From an uncultured Clostridia bacterium (GTDB lineage Bacteria > Bacillota_A > Clostridia > TANB77 > CAG-508): 42,559 nt of DNA. The stretch spans positions 1 through 42,559 of the forward strand of contig CAKOYL010000003.1 in assembly GCA_934130705.1 (NCBI GenBank), given 5' to 3'. The notes below the pieces were generated by a model. The model was not told where the DNA came from, did no database searches, and was given only the letters and a program-made list of their open reading frames with translations. This document shows positions 9,035-16,904 of this stretch, one piece after another. The first letter of the stretch is position 1. Each line of letters begins with the position of its first letter. A program made the position numbers and the translations under genes.

Positions 9035-10114
9035 CTATTTTTTTATCTTTACTTTTTCATTTTGTTCTAAAAAATCCGTATATTTTTTGGTTATTTCTAT
9101 CCTTGATTTACCTTTTTTTATTTTTTGATCTTGTTTTACAATTAAATCTACTTCATATAATTCTTTTAGTTTTTTTATATTTTCTCTTTTATGTCCTACA
9201 ACATTATTTATATCTACTGGATTTACTGTTATTTTAACTTCTTTTACTTTTACATTTAATTTTTTTATTTTTTCTACAATAGCATCATACCACATTTCTG
9301 ACTCAACTAATTGTCTAAATGCTGGATGGAATGGACCTGCTACAACTTCACTTTCATTATTTCCTGGTTCTGAAATTTCTTCTGTATTTTGTAATCCTAC
9401 TCTTATAACATTTATTTTCTTATCTACAAACATCCTTACTAATTGTTTACAAGTTTCAACTGCTTGTACTAATGGTAATGGTTCATATATTCCTTTTTTG
9501 TACTCTTCATCTAGTTTTGTTCCCTTTATAACTAAAACTGGATAAATTCTTACTATTTTTGGTTTTAATTTTATTAATGCTTTTGCTGTATTTATTTCAT
9601 CAATTCTTGTACTTTCAGGTAGTCCTACCATCATTTGATGTCCTAACTCAAATCCATACCATTTTATTAATTTTGATGCTTTTACAACGTCTTCAAATGT
9701 ATGGCCTCTTCCTGCTCTATTTAAAATATAATTATTTGATGATTGAACTCCAAGTTCTATAGTTTTTACTTTATATTTTTTTAATCTCTTTAATATATTT
9801 TTATTGATATAGTCTGGTCTTGTGGATATTCTTATACTATCTACAAGTCCTTTTTGTATATATTCATATGCTACCTGTAATAAATCTTCTTGAATATTTT
9901 CATCTATTCCTGTAAAGCTTCCTCCAAAAAAGGCTATTTCTTTTTTAGAATCTTTATCTTGTATATTATTTAAATAGTATTCTATTTTTTTTCTAGCCTC
10001 TTCTTTGGTTATATTCTTCTTTTGTCCACTAATTGATTTTTGATTGCAAAACACACAATCATTAGGACATCCTAAATGTGGCACAAATACTGGAATAACA
10101 TATTCTTTTTTCAT
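9035..10114 (-). CDS. Radical SAM protein (Elp3-like core) next to rnc
   Basis: The protein has 359 residues with the radical SAM cluster motif CPNDCVFC (cysteines 16, 20, 23) close to the N-terminus, and the GGSFTG and ELGVQS motifs of the Elp3/COG1243-like group. It lacks the acetyltransferase domain of true Elp3, so its substrate is unknown. Genes of this type commonly sit beside rnc in clostridia, and here it starts 15 bases after the rnc stop. The ATG follows GAAAGGAAG. It ends in TAG. Confidence 0.87.
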   Translation of the reverse strand: MKKEYVIPVFVPHLGCPNDCVFCNQKSISGQKKNITKEEARKKIEYYLNNIQDKDSKKEIAFFGGSFTGIDENIQEDLLQVAYEYIQKGLVDSIRISTRPDYINKNILKRLKKYKVKTIELGVQSSNNYILNRAGRGHTFEDVVKASKLIKWYGFELGHQMMVGLPESTRIDEINTAKALIKLKPKIVRIYPVLVIKGTKLDEEYKKGIYEPLPLVQAVETCKQLVRMFVDKKINVIRVGLQNTEEISEPGNNESEVVAGPFHPAFRQLVESEMWYDAIVEKIKKLNVKVKEVKITVNPVDINNVVGHKRENIKKLKELYEVDLIVKQDQKIKKGKSRIEITKKYTDFLEQNEKVKIKK

Positions 10115-10129
10115 ACTTTCTTCCTTTCT

Positions 10130-10798
10130 CTATTCTCCAAGGGCCTTTTTTGCAGCTTGCATCTCTGCAGCTTTTTTACTTGTTCCCACTCCTGTTGCTA
10201 ATACTTTTCCATTAAAGCACACTTCTGCTTCAAATGTTTTATTATGATCTGGTCCTGTCTCTTTTATGATTTTATATTCAATTTTAACATCACCATTTTT
10301 TTGTAATTCTTCTTGTAGTACTGTTTTATAATCTTTTTGTCCTACATTTTTTGTTGCAATTTCTATTTCATCTTTTAAATTTTGAATGATAAAATTTTTG
10401 GCTGGTTCTAATCCTCCATCCATATATATTGCTGCTATAACTGCTTCTACACTATCAGCTAAAATTGCTGGTCTATTTTTCCCACCACTAATTACTTCTG
10501 ATTTTCCTAGATATAAGAAGTCACCAAAATCATGTTTTTTTGCTACTTTATATAAACTTTTTTCACATACTACTGTTGCTCTAACTTTTGTTAGTTCTCC
10601 TTCTTTTAACTTTGTGTATTTACTATACATATAATCACTTGATATGAATTCTAAGATACTATCACCTAAAAATTCTAATTTTTCATTACTGTTAATGTTA
10701 TGTTCATATGCATAAGATGTGTGTGTTAATGCATTTTTTAGTAGATTTATGTTTTTAAATTTATAACCTATATTTTTTTCTAATATTTCTAAATTCAT
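10130..10798 (-). CDS. rnc: Ribonuclease III
   Basis: Ribonuclease III cleaves double-stranded RNA, including rRNA precursors. The catalytic signature LEFLGDSILE lies at about residues 41-50, and the second acidic cluster is VEAVIAAIYMDGG. A C-terminal double-stranded RNA-binding domain ends in GTSKKAAEMQAAKKAL. A GTG nine bases upstream is part of the ribosome site AGGAAAGGTG, so I use the ATG at 10798, giving 222 residues. A sigma-A-like promoter lies at 10819-10846. The radical SAM gene follows in the same operon. Confidence 0.96.
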   Translation of the reverse strand: MNLEILEKNIGYKFKNINLLKNALTHTSYAYEHNINSNEKLEFLGDSILEFISSDYMYSKYTKLKEGELTKVRATVVCEKSLYKVAKKHDFGDFLYLGKSEVISGGKNRPAILADSVEAVIAAIYMDGGLEPAKNFIIQNLKDEIEIATKNVGQKDYKTVLQEELQKNGDVKIEYKIIKETGPDHNKTFEAEVCFNGKVLATGVGTSKKAAEMQAAKKALGE

Positions 10799-10818
10799 TT
10801 TTGTCACCTTTCCTATAT

Positions 10819-10846
10819 ATTATATAACATTTTACAGATTTTGCAA
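10819..10846 (-). promoter_or_regulatory. Putative sigma-A promoter of rnc
   Basis: On the minus strand, TTGCAA (10846-10841) and TATAAT (10824-10819) are separated by 16 bases, about 20 bases before the rnc ATG. It lies just after the veg terminator, giving rnc an independent start. Confidence 0.6.
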
Positions 10847-10876
10847 GTAAATTCTGAAAATATGACTACTAAAAAA

Positions 10877-10910
10877 GAAGTTTTAGTTTAACTTTTTAAA
10901 CTAAAACTTC
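10877..10910 (-). terminator. Intrinsic terminator of veg
   Basis: A perfect 15-bp stem (10877-10891 with 10896-10910) and a 4-base loop are followed on the minus strand by TTTTTT. The last codons and the TAA of veg form the upstream arm. Confidence 0.85.
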
Positions 10911-11198
10911 CGCTTTTTTTCTTTTTATATCAACTTGTGGTGGAATTAACGGACTATAAGTCTCTCCATCAAATACATCTACCTCAACTGTTCTTGTTAA
11001 GATGTCTGTATAACTATAAGTTACATTTCTATCATTTTCCTCATATTTTACTACAAAAATATTTGGATATGCTTTTTCTATTGTTGCTTCTTTTTCAAAA
11101 GTTCTACTTCTTCCTAAAGAACCTTTTACTATTATCTTTTGACCCACTTTATCTAAGATGTCAGTTTTAAGATTTGATATATCAGTTTTGCATATCAT
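10896..11198 (-). CDS. veg: Veg protein (DUF1021)
   Basis: This is a small protein (100 residues from the ATG) with the Veg core GRSRTFEKEATIEKAYPNIF and YSYTDILTRTVEV, closely matching B. subtilis Veg. In B. subtilis it has been linked to biofilm matrix gene expression, and the gene is known for its very strong promoter. A GTG at 11207 is within the ribosome site, so the ATG at 11198 with AGGTGAT four bases upstream is preferred. The yabG-veg order matches B. subtilis. A full-consensus promoter lies upstream and a strong terminator overlaps the stop. Confidence 0.92.
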   Translation of the reverse strand: MICKTDISNLKTDILDKVGQKIIVKGSLGRSRTFEKEATIEKAYPNIFVVKYEENDRNVTYSYTDILTRTVEVDVFDGETYSPLIPPQVDIKRKKAEVLV

Positions 11199-11228
11199 AA
11201 CTATCACCTACTCCTTTAAGATGAGCTG

Positions 11229-11257
11229 ATTATAGCATTTTTTGCAAAAATTGTCAA
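11229..11257 (-). promoter_or_regulatory. Full-consensus sigma-A promoter of veg
   Basis: On the minus strand, TTGACA (11257-11252) and TATAAT (11234-11229) are separated by exactly 17 bases, a perfect match to the vegetative consensus. The B. subtilis veg promoter is similarly strong, so this supports the veg call. Confidence 0.85.
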
Positions 11258-11328
11258 AAAACATATTTTTGTTTGTTATCTTGATTTTAGTTGATTTATA
11301 TAGTGTTATATGCATTTTCACTTTCAAT

Positions 11329-11356
11329 ATTACATTTGTATTACATTTGTATTACA
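11329..11356. repeat. Short 11-bp direct repeats between yabG and veg
   Basis: ATTACATTTGT occurs twice in direct tandem (11329-11339, 11340-11350), followed by a partial third copy (ATTACA). The array runs over the stop codon of yabG and lies about 70 bases upstream of the veg -35 box. It could be replication slippage or an upstream regulatory element. Confidence 0.7.
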
Positions 11357-12191
11357 ATATTTTCATTTTACCATTTGCGCCAATTCCTCCAACACCTTTT
11401 TTTCCATCTCTTAATTCTTTTACAATATCTTCCATTGTTATATATTTATATTCTTCGGTTGTTGCCACTTTTTCTGCCACAATTAAAGGATCTAAAAAAT
11501 CTATTAAAATTCTTGCCGGGGATGATGCAAAATTTGCACCTGCAGATATTATTGCTTCAAAATAACTTTGACATGCTCCAGCAAAAATTACTAATTTATT
11601 GTTTCTTTCTGCATCGTACCTTCTTGCTTCTTTTACAGTATTTATAAAATGTCTTGAATTTCTATAATTATATATGTCATTATAGTTAGTTCCTCTTTTT
11701 ATCATTCCATCATGTCCTGTTATAACTAGAATATCTGGGTTATACTGTGTTAATAATCTATAAATTACTTTAGGTTGTTTATATTCCGGTATATTTTTAA
11801 CAACTGCATTTAAACCTAATTTTTTATAATAGTAATATGATTTTTCTGAATACTTTTTATCTCCATCTAAATGTAATATTTTACCAGTTACCACTTTTCT
11901 TTGTATTCTTTTTTCTTCCTGGGCTATTATTGCTATTTTGTATTCATCTTTTTTATATTCTTCTATTCTTTTGTTCATCTTTTCTTCTATTTCTTTAATG
12001 TTTTTTTTAGCTATCTTAGAATCTATTTTTTCTAAATCAGCTAATTTACTGTCTGCTTCAATTCTTTCTATGACCCCTGATAATAATGCTATGTCTCCTT
12101 TATTTGTTTTTACTATTCTTTTTACATTGAATAATATATCTTTACCATATGATTTTCTAGCTACTATGTCCCCCTTCTCTATTTTATTCAT
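11352..12191 (-). CDS. yabG: YabG, sporulation-specific protease
   Basis: YabG processes spore coat and germination proteins in the mother cell of sporulating Firmicutes. The 279-residue protein opens with the family N-terminus GDIVARKSYGKDILF. The proposed catalytic residues are visible: H160 in TGHDG and C207 in AGACQSYFEA, the latter matching the cysteine position reported for the Clostridioides difficile enzyme. The ATG follows GAGGTGATAG. A sigma-K-like promoter lies just upstream, as expected for a late mother-cell gene. Its presence is strong evidence for sporulation. Confidence 0.95.
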   Translation of the reverse strand: MNKIEKGDIVARKSYGKDILFNVKRIVKTNKGDIALLSGVIERIEADSKLADLEKIDSKIAKKNIKEIEEKMNKRIEEYKKDEYKIAIIAQEEKRIQRKVVTGKILHLDGDKKYSEKSYYYYKKLGLNAVVKNIPEYKQPKVIYRLLTQYNPDILVITGHDGMIKRGTNYNDIYNYRNSRHFINTVKEARRYDAERNNKLVIFAGACQSYFEAIISAGANFASSPARILIDFLDPLIVAEKVATTEEYKYITMEDIVKELRDGKKGVGGIGANGKMKIL

Positions 12192-12218
12192 TCTATCACC
12201 TCATAATCAGAGTTAATA

Positions 12219-12246
12219 TATTTTATGTAATTTTTTTTTTTTTGTT
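12219..12246 (-). promoter_or_regulatory. Putative sigma-K promoter of yabG
   Basis: On the minus strand, AACA with AC at 12245-12244 is followed after 16 bases by CATAAAATA (12227-12219). This matches the sigma-K pattern (AC, 16-17 bases, CATAnnnTA). The predicted start would be about 20 bases before yabG. B. subtilis yabG is sigma-K dependent, which is known; its use here is inferred. The spacer is nearly all A, so a chance match is possible. Confidence 0.5.
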
Positions 12247-12263
12247 ATTGAATTAATTTAAAA

Positions 12264-12285
12264 AAAGAAGAGTTTCCTCTTCTTT
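12264..12285 (-). terminator. Intrinsic terminator of spoIIID
   Basis: On the minus strand, AAAGAAGAG pairs with CTCTTCTTT across a GAAA loop, followed by a T run. Two bases of the spoIIID stop codon lie in the stem. Confidence 0.8.
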
Positions 12286-12538
12286 ATTTCATATGACTAT
12301 ATTTTAATTTTGTTGCCATTCCTCCTCTTATGTGTCTTTCTGCCTTATTCTCATCAAGTACTATTCTTACTTCATGAGCTAAAATTGGATTTATTTTTTT
12401 TAATCTTTCAGAAACATCTTTGTGTACTGTACTTTTACTAATTCCAAATTTTTTTGCTGCTCCCCTAACAGTATCTTTTGAATCTATAATATAATGTGCA
12501 AGTTCTATTGCACGTTCATCTATTGATATACCTTTCAT
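12284..12538 (-). CDS. spoIIID: SpoIIID, mother-cell transcription regulator
   Basis: This DNA-binding regulator acts between the sigma-E and sigma-K stages of sporulation. The 84-residue protein has the helix-turn-helix VRGAAKKFGISKSTVHKDV (about residues 24-42) and the conserved tail RHIRGGMATKLKY. The start ATG has only a G-run (GGGGGT) as ribosome site. I looked for a sigma-E promoter in the 173 bases upstream and found only partial -10-like matches (AATACAAT), so I do not call one. It is divergent from the orphan gene at 12712. Confidence 0.96.
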   Translation of the reverse strand: MKGISIDERAIELAHYIIDSKDTVRGAAKKFGISKSTVHKDVSERLKKINPILAHEVRIVLDENKAERHIRGGMATKLKYSHMK

Positions 12539-12635
12539 ATAGTCAAACCCCCATACGAATACTTTTGTTTAATTGTATTCTATTAAGGGTTGTATTAGAA
12601 CAATTATACAATTTTATGACAAATTTTACATAACA

Positions 12636-12664
12636 TTGATTTCTATTTTACATTATGTTATAAT
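12636..12664 (+). promoter_or_regulatory. Putative sigma-A promoter of the orphan gene
   Basis: TTGATT (12636-12641) and TATAAT (12659-12664) are separated by 17 bases, about 48 bases upstream of the TTG start at 12712. A second TATAAT-like box follows near 12680. Confidence 0.6.
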
Positions 12665-12711
12665 ATAAGTATGTTACAGTATAATATTGTCTGCAAAAGG
12701 AGGATTAAACA

Positions 12712-13023
12712 TTGTTTAACGATGACAATATCTATGAGTCAGTCGCTAATTGGTGGGCTGACAAGATCAGAGAGACAACTCCAGTAAGTGAAGGAAAAAT
12801 CAATATGTTTAAAAAATCACTTGCTGATTCGACTCAAAAAGTTTTTTCTGCCAGAGGTTGTTTAACCCTGGCAATAAAACCGAACAGCATATTAACAAAA
12901 TGTCTTGTTGAGGCATACATTCCATTCAATCCTTTTTTAGTACAGGATGAAATGAAATTGACTCCTCACATGATTACCGTTTACGATCAACACGGTAACT
13001 TAAAAAGTTGTCACTCTATCTAA
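12712..13023 (+). CDS. Unrecognised 103-residue protein, compositionally atypical
   Basis: I do not recognise this family. The start is TTG with an AAAGGAGG site eight bases upstream and a sigma-A-like promoter, and the gene ends in a strong terminator, so it is very likely expressed as a single-gene unit. The protein is soluble, with SVANWWADKIR near the N-terminus and cysteines at about 50, 64 and 100. It has no signal peptide or membrane helix. Its G+C content is clearly higher than that of its neighbours (high 30s versus mid 20s percent, by eye), and its codons are less A/T-biased. This suggests recent transfer or a conserved cargo gene. Confidence 0.75.
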   Translation: MFNDDNIYESVANWWADKIRETTPVSEGKINMFKKSLADSTQKVFSARGCLTLAIKPNSILTKCLVEAYIPFNPFLVQDEMKLTPHMITVYDQHGNLKSCHSI

Positions 13024-13077
13024 AAAGTAAAGGACATTTACAAAAGCCAAAGGACATTGTAAAATGTCCTTTACTTT
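13024..13077 (+). terminator. Terminator with two alternative upstream arms
   Basis: The arm AAATGTCCTTTACTTT (13062-13077), followed by CTTTTT, can pair perfectly over 16 bp with 13024-13039. Alternatively its first part (13063-13072) pairs over 10 bp with a second AAAGGACATT copy at 13049-13058, giving a tight GTAA-loop hairpin. The two folds exclude each other, although both end in a T run. Confidence 0.85.
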
Positions 13078-13120
13078 CTTTTAATAACATTATATAATAT
13101 TTTAAAATTTAGGAGTTTGT

Positions 13121-14707
13121 ATGATAAAAATTAGTAATATAAAAATTTATGAAGATATTTCAGATGATAAAGTAATTAATTTAGTTTTAAATAAATATAA
13201 AATAAAAAAAGAAAATATTATAGTTTGTAATATATCAAAAAAATCTATCGATGCACGAAAGAAAGATGATGTACATTATTCTTATTCAATAGATTTAAAA
13301 TTAAAAAACGAAAATAATTTATTAAAATTTAAAAATGTTTCAATTATTAAGGACTTAGAATTTCCAAAATTTGATATAAAAAAAGATAAAAAAATAAACC
13401 CAGTAATAATTGGAGCTGGACCAGCTGGATTATTTGCAGCTTTAACTTACGTTCAAAATGGTTATAAACCAATAATTATAGAACAAGGTCAAACTGTAGA
13501 AGAAAGAAAAAAAACTGTTGATACTTTTATTAATACTGGAAAATTAAATACATACTCGAATGTACAATTTGGTGAAGGTGGTGCTGGAACTTTTTCTGAT
13601 GGAAAACTAACAAGTGGAATAAGTTCTCCATATTGTAAAAAAGTTCTACAAGAATTTGTAAACTTTGGTGCACCGGAACAAATTTTATATTTAACGAAAC
13701 CTCACATAGGTACAGATAACTTAATAAAAATAATCAAAAATATGAGAGAATTTATCATTTCTAAAGGTGGTAAATTTATGTTTAATACTAAATTTGTAGA
13801 CTTTGAAACTCTAAATAACAAAATTTCAAAAGTTCACATTCTTAATTTAGAAAGTAATTCTATTGAAAAAATTGAAACTGATACAGTTATTTTAGCAATA
13901 GGCCATAGTTCAAGAGATACATTTGAAAAAATTTATGAAAAAGGTCTTTTGATGGAACCTAAAAATTTCTCAGTTGGTGTAAGAATTGAACATTTACAAA
14001 GTGAAATAAATAAATCTCAATATGGTACAATAACAAAATTACAATTACCTGCAGCAGATTATAAGTTGGCATATCACAGCCCAAGTGGTCGTTCTTGTTA
14101 TACTTTTTGTATGTGTCCTGGAGGAGTTGTAATGGCTTCAGCTAGTGAAAAAAATACTATCGTAACAAATGGAATGAGCTATTTTGCAAGAGATGGCATT
14201 AATGCTAATTCAGCAGTTTTGGTAAATGTCATGCCTTCTGATTTTAATAGTACATCTCCTTTAGCTGGAATATATTTTCAAAAAGATTTAGAAGAAAAAG
14301 CATTTAAATTAGGTGGTTCAAACTACTATGCCCCTGTTCAAAGATTTGAAGATTTTTCTAATAATAAAAAATCAGAATTTTTAGGTAAAATCAAACCATC
14401 TTATAAACCAGGTTTTACATTATCTAATTTAAATGATATAATGCCAAAATTTGTCTCTGAAACTTTAAAAGAAGGAATTATATATTTCGATACAAAATTG
14501 AAAGGATTTGCTAATCCTGATGCAATTATGACTGGTATGGAGACAAGAAGCTCTTCCCCTGTAAAAATTATAAGAAATGAAAATTTTCTTTCTAATATTG
14601 ATGGAATTTATCCATGTGGTGAAGGTGCTGGTTATGCAGGTGGAATTATGTCTGCTGCTGTTGATGGAATTAAATGTGCTGTTGCAAATATTTCAAAAAA
14701 ATCTTAA
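13121..14707 (+). CDS. FAD-dependent dehydrogenase-like protein (COG2509 type)
   Basis: This is a 528-residue flavoprotein. A small N-terminal domain of about 90 residues precedes the dinucleotide-binding motif VIIGAGPAGLFAAL at 95-108. It is followed by the family blocks NVQFGEGGAGTFSDGKLT and SCYTFCMCPGG, and a C-terminal GEGAGYAGGIMSAAVDG that closes the FAD site. This set defines the large uncharacterised FAD-dehydrogenase group widespread in Firmicutes. The substrate is unknown. The ATG follows AGGAG. It converges on the cysteine desulfurase gene and shares a terminator with it. Confidence 0.92.
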   Translation: MIKISNIKIYEDISDDKVINLVLNKYKIKKENIIVCNISKKSIDARKKDDVHYSYSIDLKLKNENNLLKFKNVSIIKDLEFPKFDIKKDKKINPVIIGAGPAGLFAALTYVQNGYKPIIIEQGQTVEERKKTVDTFINTGKLNTYSNVQFGEGGAGTFSDGKLTSGISSPYCKKVLQEFVNFGAPEQILYLTKPHIGTDNLIKIIKNMREFIISKGGKFMFNTKFVDFETLNNKISKVHILNLESNSIEKIETDTVILAIGHSSRDTFEKIYEKGLLMEPKNFSVGVRIEHLQSEINKSQYGTITKLQLPAADYKLAYHSPSGRSCYTFCMCPGGVVMASASEKNTIVTNGMSYFARDGINANSAVLVNVMPSDFNSTSPLAGIYFQKDLEEKAFKLGGSNYYAPVQRFEDFSNNKKSEFLGKIKPSYKPGFTLSNLNDIMPKFVSETLKEGIIYFDTKLKGFANPDAIMTGMETRSSSPVKIIRNENFLSNIDGIYPCGEGAGYAGGIMSAAVDGIKCAVANISKKS

Positions 14708-14739
14708 AAGGCAATTTTAAATGCTTCTTAAGATTTTTT
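14695..14739. terminator. Shared bidirectional terminator between convergent genes
   Basis: AAAAAATCTTAA (14695-14706) pairs with TTAAGATTTTTT (14728-14739) across a 21-base loop. The stop codons of both convergent genes lie in the two arms, and both directions end in a T run. Confidence 0.7.
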
Positions 14740-15870
14740 CATTTCTTTAACTATACGAGTTAAATTCTCAATTAAATAATCAACATCATCCATTGTATTA
14801 TAATCACCAAATGTTAATCTTAAAGCACCTTTAGAAAGTTCACTTGGAAGTCCAATAGCAGTTAATACATGTGATGGATTGGCTTCTTTTGATGAACACG
14901 CTGAACCTCCTGAAGCACAAATTCCTACTTCATCTAATCTCAATAATAATTCACCTGAATCCAAATTTTCAAAACTCACATTTATATTTCCAGGTAATCT
15001 TTTATCCATTGTTCCATTAATATGGACATTTGGTATGTTTTCTTTTATTCTTTTTAAACAATATTCTCTCATATTTATTAATTTTTCTTGATATTTTTCT
15101 AGATTTTTTTCTGCAATTTGACAAGCTTTACCCAAAGCCACTATTTCTGCTACATTTTCAGTTCCAGACCTTTTATTTTTTTCTTGATGTCCTCCATCCA
15201 TGAACCTTTCAAATTCAATACCCTTTTTCACATACAAGGCGCCTATACCTTTTGGAGCATATAATTTATGACCTGATAATGATAACATATCTATATCCAT
15301 TTTTTTGACATCTATTGGTATGTTTCCAACTGCTTGAACTGCATCTGTATGAAATATTATTCCATGAGAATGAGCTATTTGTGCAATTTTTTTTATTGGC
15401 TGAATTGTTCCTATTTCATTGTTTGCATACATCACACTTATTAATATTGTTTGTGGAGTAATTTCATTTTCTAACTTTTCTAAGTTTATTATTCCGCTTT
15501 CATCAACATCAATATAACTAATAGAAAATCCCTTATTTTCTAAATTTTTGCAACTATTTAGTATTGCTGGATGTTCAATTTTAGATGTTATAATGTGTTT
15601 TCCTTTTTGTTGATTTGCATATGCAATTCCTTTTAACGCCGTATTATCACTTTCTGAACCGCAACTTGTAAAATAGATTTCTTCTGGGTTACAATTTATA
15701 AGAGATGCGACCCTTCTTCTAGATTCATTTATAGCCCTTTTGGCACTTCTTCCTATACTATAAATTGATGATGGATTTCCATATTCTATACTTAAATATG
15801 GAATCATTTCATTAAAAACTTCTTCCTTTACTCTTGTTGTCGCACTATTATCAAAATATCTAACTTTCAT
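14728..15870 (-). CDS. iscS: Cysteine desulfurase (NifS/IscS family)
   Basis: This PLP enzyme takes sulfur from cysteine for Fe-S clusters and tRNA thiolation. The PLP lysine is K202 in SLSGHKLYAPKG. The mobile-loop cysteine is C325 in SGGSACSS, with the early motif YFDNSATT and the RSGTENV block. Length (380) is normal. No iscU or mnmA partner is next to it. It follows the patatin gene by 44 bases and ends in a terminator shared with the FAD gene. Whether it serves Fe-S assembly, thiolation or both cannot be told here. Confidence 0.94.
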   Translation of the reverse strand: MKVRYFDNSATTRVKEEVFNEMIPYLSIEYGNPSSIYSIGRSAKRAINESRRRVASLINCNPEEIYFTSCGSESDNTALKGIAYANQQKGKHIITSKIEHPAILNSCKNLENKGFSISYIDVDESGIINLEKLENEITPQTILISVMYANNEIGTIQPIKKIAQIAHSHGIIFHTDAVQAVGNIPIDVKKMDIDMLSLSGHKLYAPKGIGALYVKKGIEFERFMDGGHQEKNKRSGTENVAEIVALGKACQIAEKNLEKYQEKLINMREYCLKRIKENIPNVHINGTMDKRLPGNINVSFENLDSGELLLRLDEVGICASGGSACSSKEANPSHVLTAIGLPSELSKGALRLTFGDYNTMDDVDYLIENLTRIVKEMKKS

Positions 15871-15914
15871 TTTTTTCCTCTCTTTTGCTTTTTTTATATT
15901 ATATTCATAAACAC

Positions 15915-16775
15915 TTAATTTTTGTTAATGATTTGTAAAATTTCATTCATTTTCTCCATTGTACCTCTATAACCATATTTATAACATTCATCCAATTTTT
16001 CTATTTCTAACAATCCTGTTTTATCTGTTTCAATTGTTAAAACTATATCACTATCTCCCAAGCTTTCTTCTGATACTTTATTTCCCATTATATCAATCGA
16101 TCTCATTGCTATATCCATCACTGTACTATTATTATTTATTTCATCTGCTTTAAAATTAATTGCTATTACTTTGTTAGCTCCTTGAAGTTTTATTTCTTTT
16201 GCAGGTACATTATCTAATATTCCACCATCTAAAAATCTATGTTCTTTATATTGACAAGGATTGAAAACTACTGGAAAACTACTACTTGCTCTTATTGCCT
16301 TTCCTATCGATATATCTGTAATATATTTTTCTTTTTCTTTAGTTGTTTTAGGAATATAATTAGTAAAAATATATTCCTTTGAATCTTGCAAATCAACTGT
16401 TGGAACAACAACTGGCATTCTTATGTCTGTAATTTTTTTTATTCCTTTTCTTCTGGCCACTTCATTAAAACCTTTTTCTATTTCTTCTCCCGAATAAAAA
16501 CCTGCAAATGGTACTTTTTTATTTGAAAAAAAATTTCCAAAGCTTGTAAAAATAGATCTAGAATTTTGATTAACTAATTCTCTTGCATATCTTTTAAATA
16601 ATATGTAAATGTAATATGGTGAATATCCCATTGCATATAATGTTGCAATAATACTTCCCGAACTAGTTCCTCCTATTATATCTATTTTTATATTGTTTTC
16701 CTCTAAAGCCTTTAATACTCCTGCATGTGCAATTCCTCTTATTCCACCGCCTGATAACGCTAATCCTATTTTCAA
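15915..16775 (-). CDS. Patatin-like phospholipase
   Basis: This is a 286-residue serine acyl hydrolase of the patatin fold. The oxyanion motif GGGIRG is at residues 9-14, the nucleophile motif is GTSSG (S38), and the catalytic aspartate is in FLDGGILDN (D183). No signal peptide is present, so it is probably cytoplasmic or membrane-peripheral. The start is TTG at 16775 with AAGAGGTG upstream. It precedes the cysteine desulfurase gene in the same direction. The natural lipid substrate is unknown. Confidence 0.92.
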   Translation of the reverse strand: MKIGLALSGGGIRGIAHAGVLKALEENNIKIDIIGGTSSGSIIATLYAMGYSPYYIYILFKRYARELVNQNSRSIFTSFGNFFSNKKVPFAGFYSGEEIEKGFNEVARRKGIKKITDIRMPVVVPTVDLQDSKEYIFTNYIPKTTKEKEKYITDISIGKAIRASSSFPVVFNPCQYKEHRFLDGGILDNVPAKEIKLQGANKVIAINFKADEINNNSTVMDIAMRSIDIMGNKVSEESLGDSDIVLTIETDKTGLLEIEKLDECYKYGYRGTMEKMNEILQIINKN

Positions 16776-16860
16776 ATTTTTTCACCTCTTATAATTTTCT
16801 CTTTTTATTATTTACTATTTTCTATGTGTTTAAACTTACTTTTGTTACTTGAAATTAAAA

Positions 16861-16896
16861 AAACGTTTTATACTAGCAATCTAGTATAAAACGTTT
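16861..16896 (-). terminator. Intrinsic terminator of the WG-repeat gene
   Basis: A perfect 16-bp stem (16861-16876 with 16881-16896) with a 4-base loop is followed on the minus strand by a run of T. It lies 8 bases after the WG-repeat stop codon. Confidence 0.9.
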
Positions 16897-16904
16897 TTTA
16901 TAAT

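Noticed and set aside
11242..11647. Plus-strand frames over yabG and the yabG-veg gap
   Set aside because: They mirror yabG on the opposite strand and consist of Leu/Phe/Tyr-rich filler. The gap instead holds the veg promoter.
12539..12635. Sigma-E promoter for spoIIID
   Set aside because: AATACAAT and TCATAAA boxes occur, but spacing and -35 matches are poor, so no confident call could be made.
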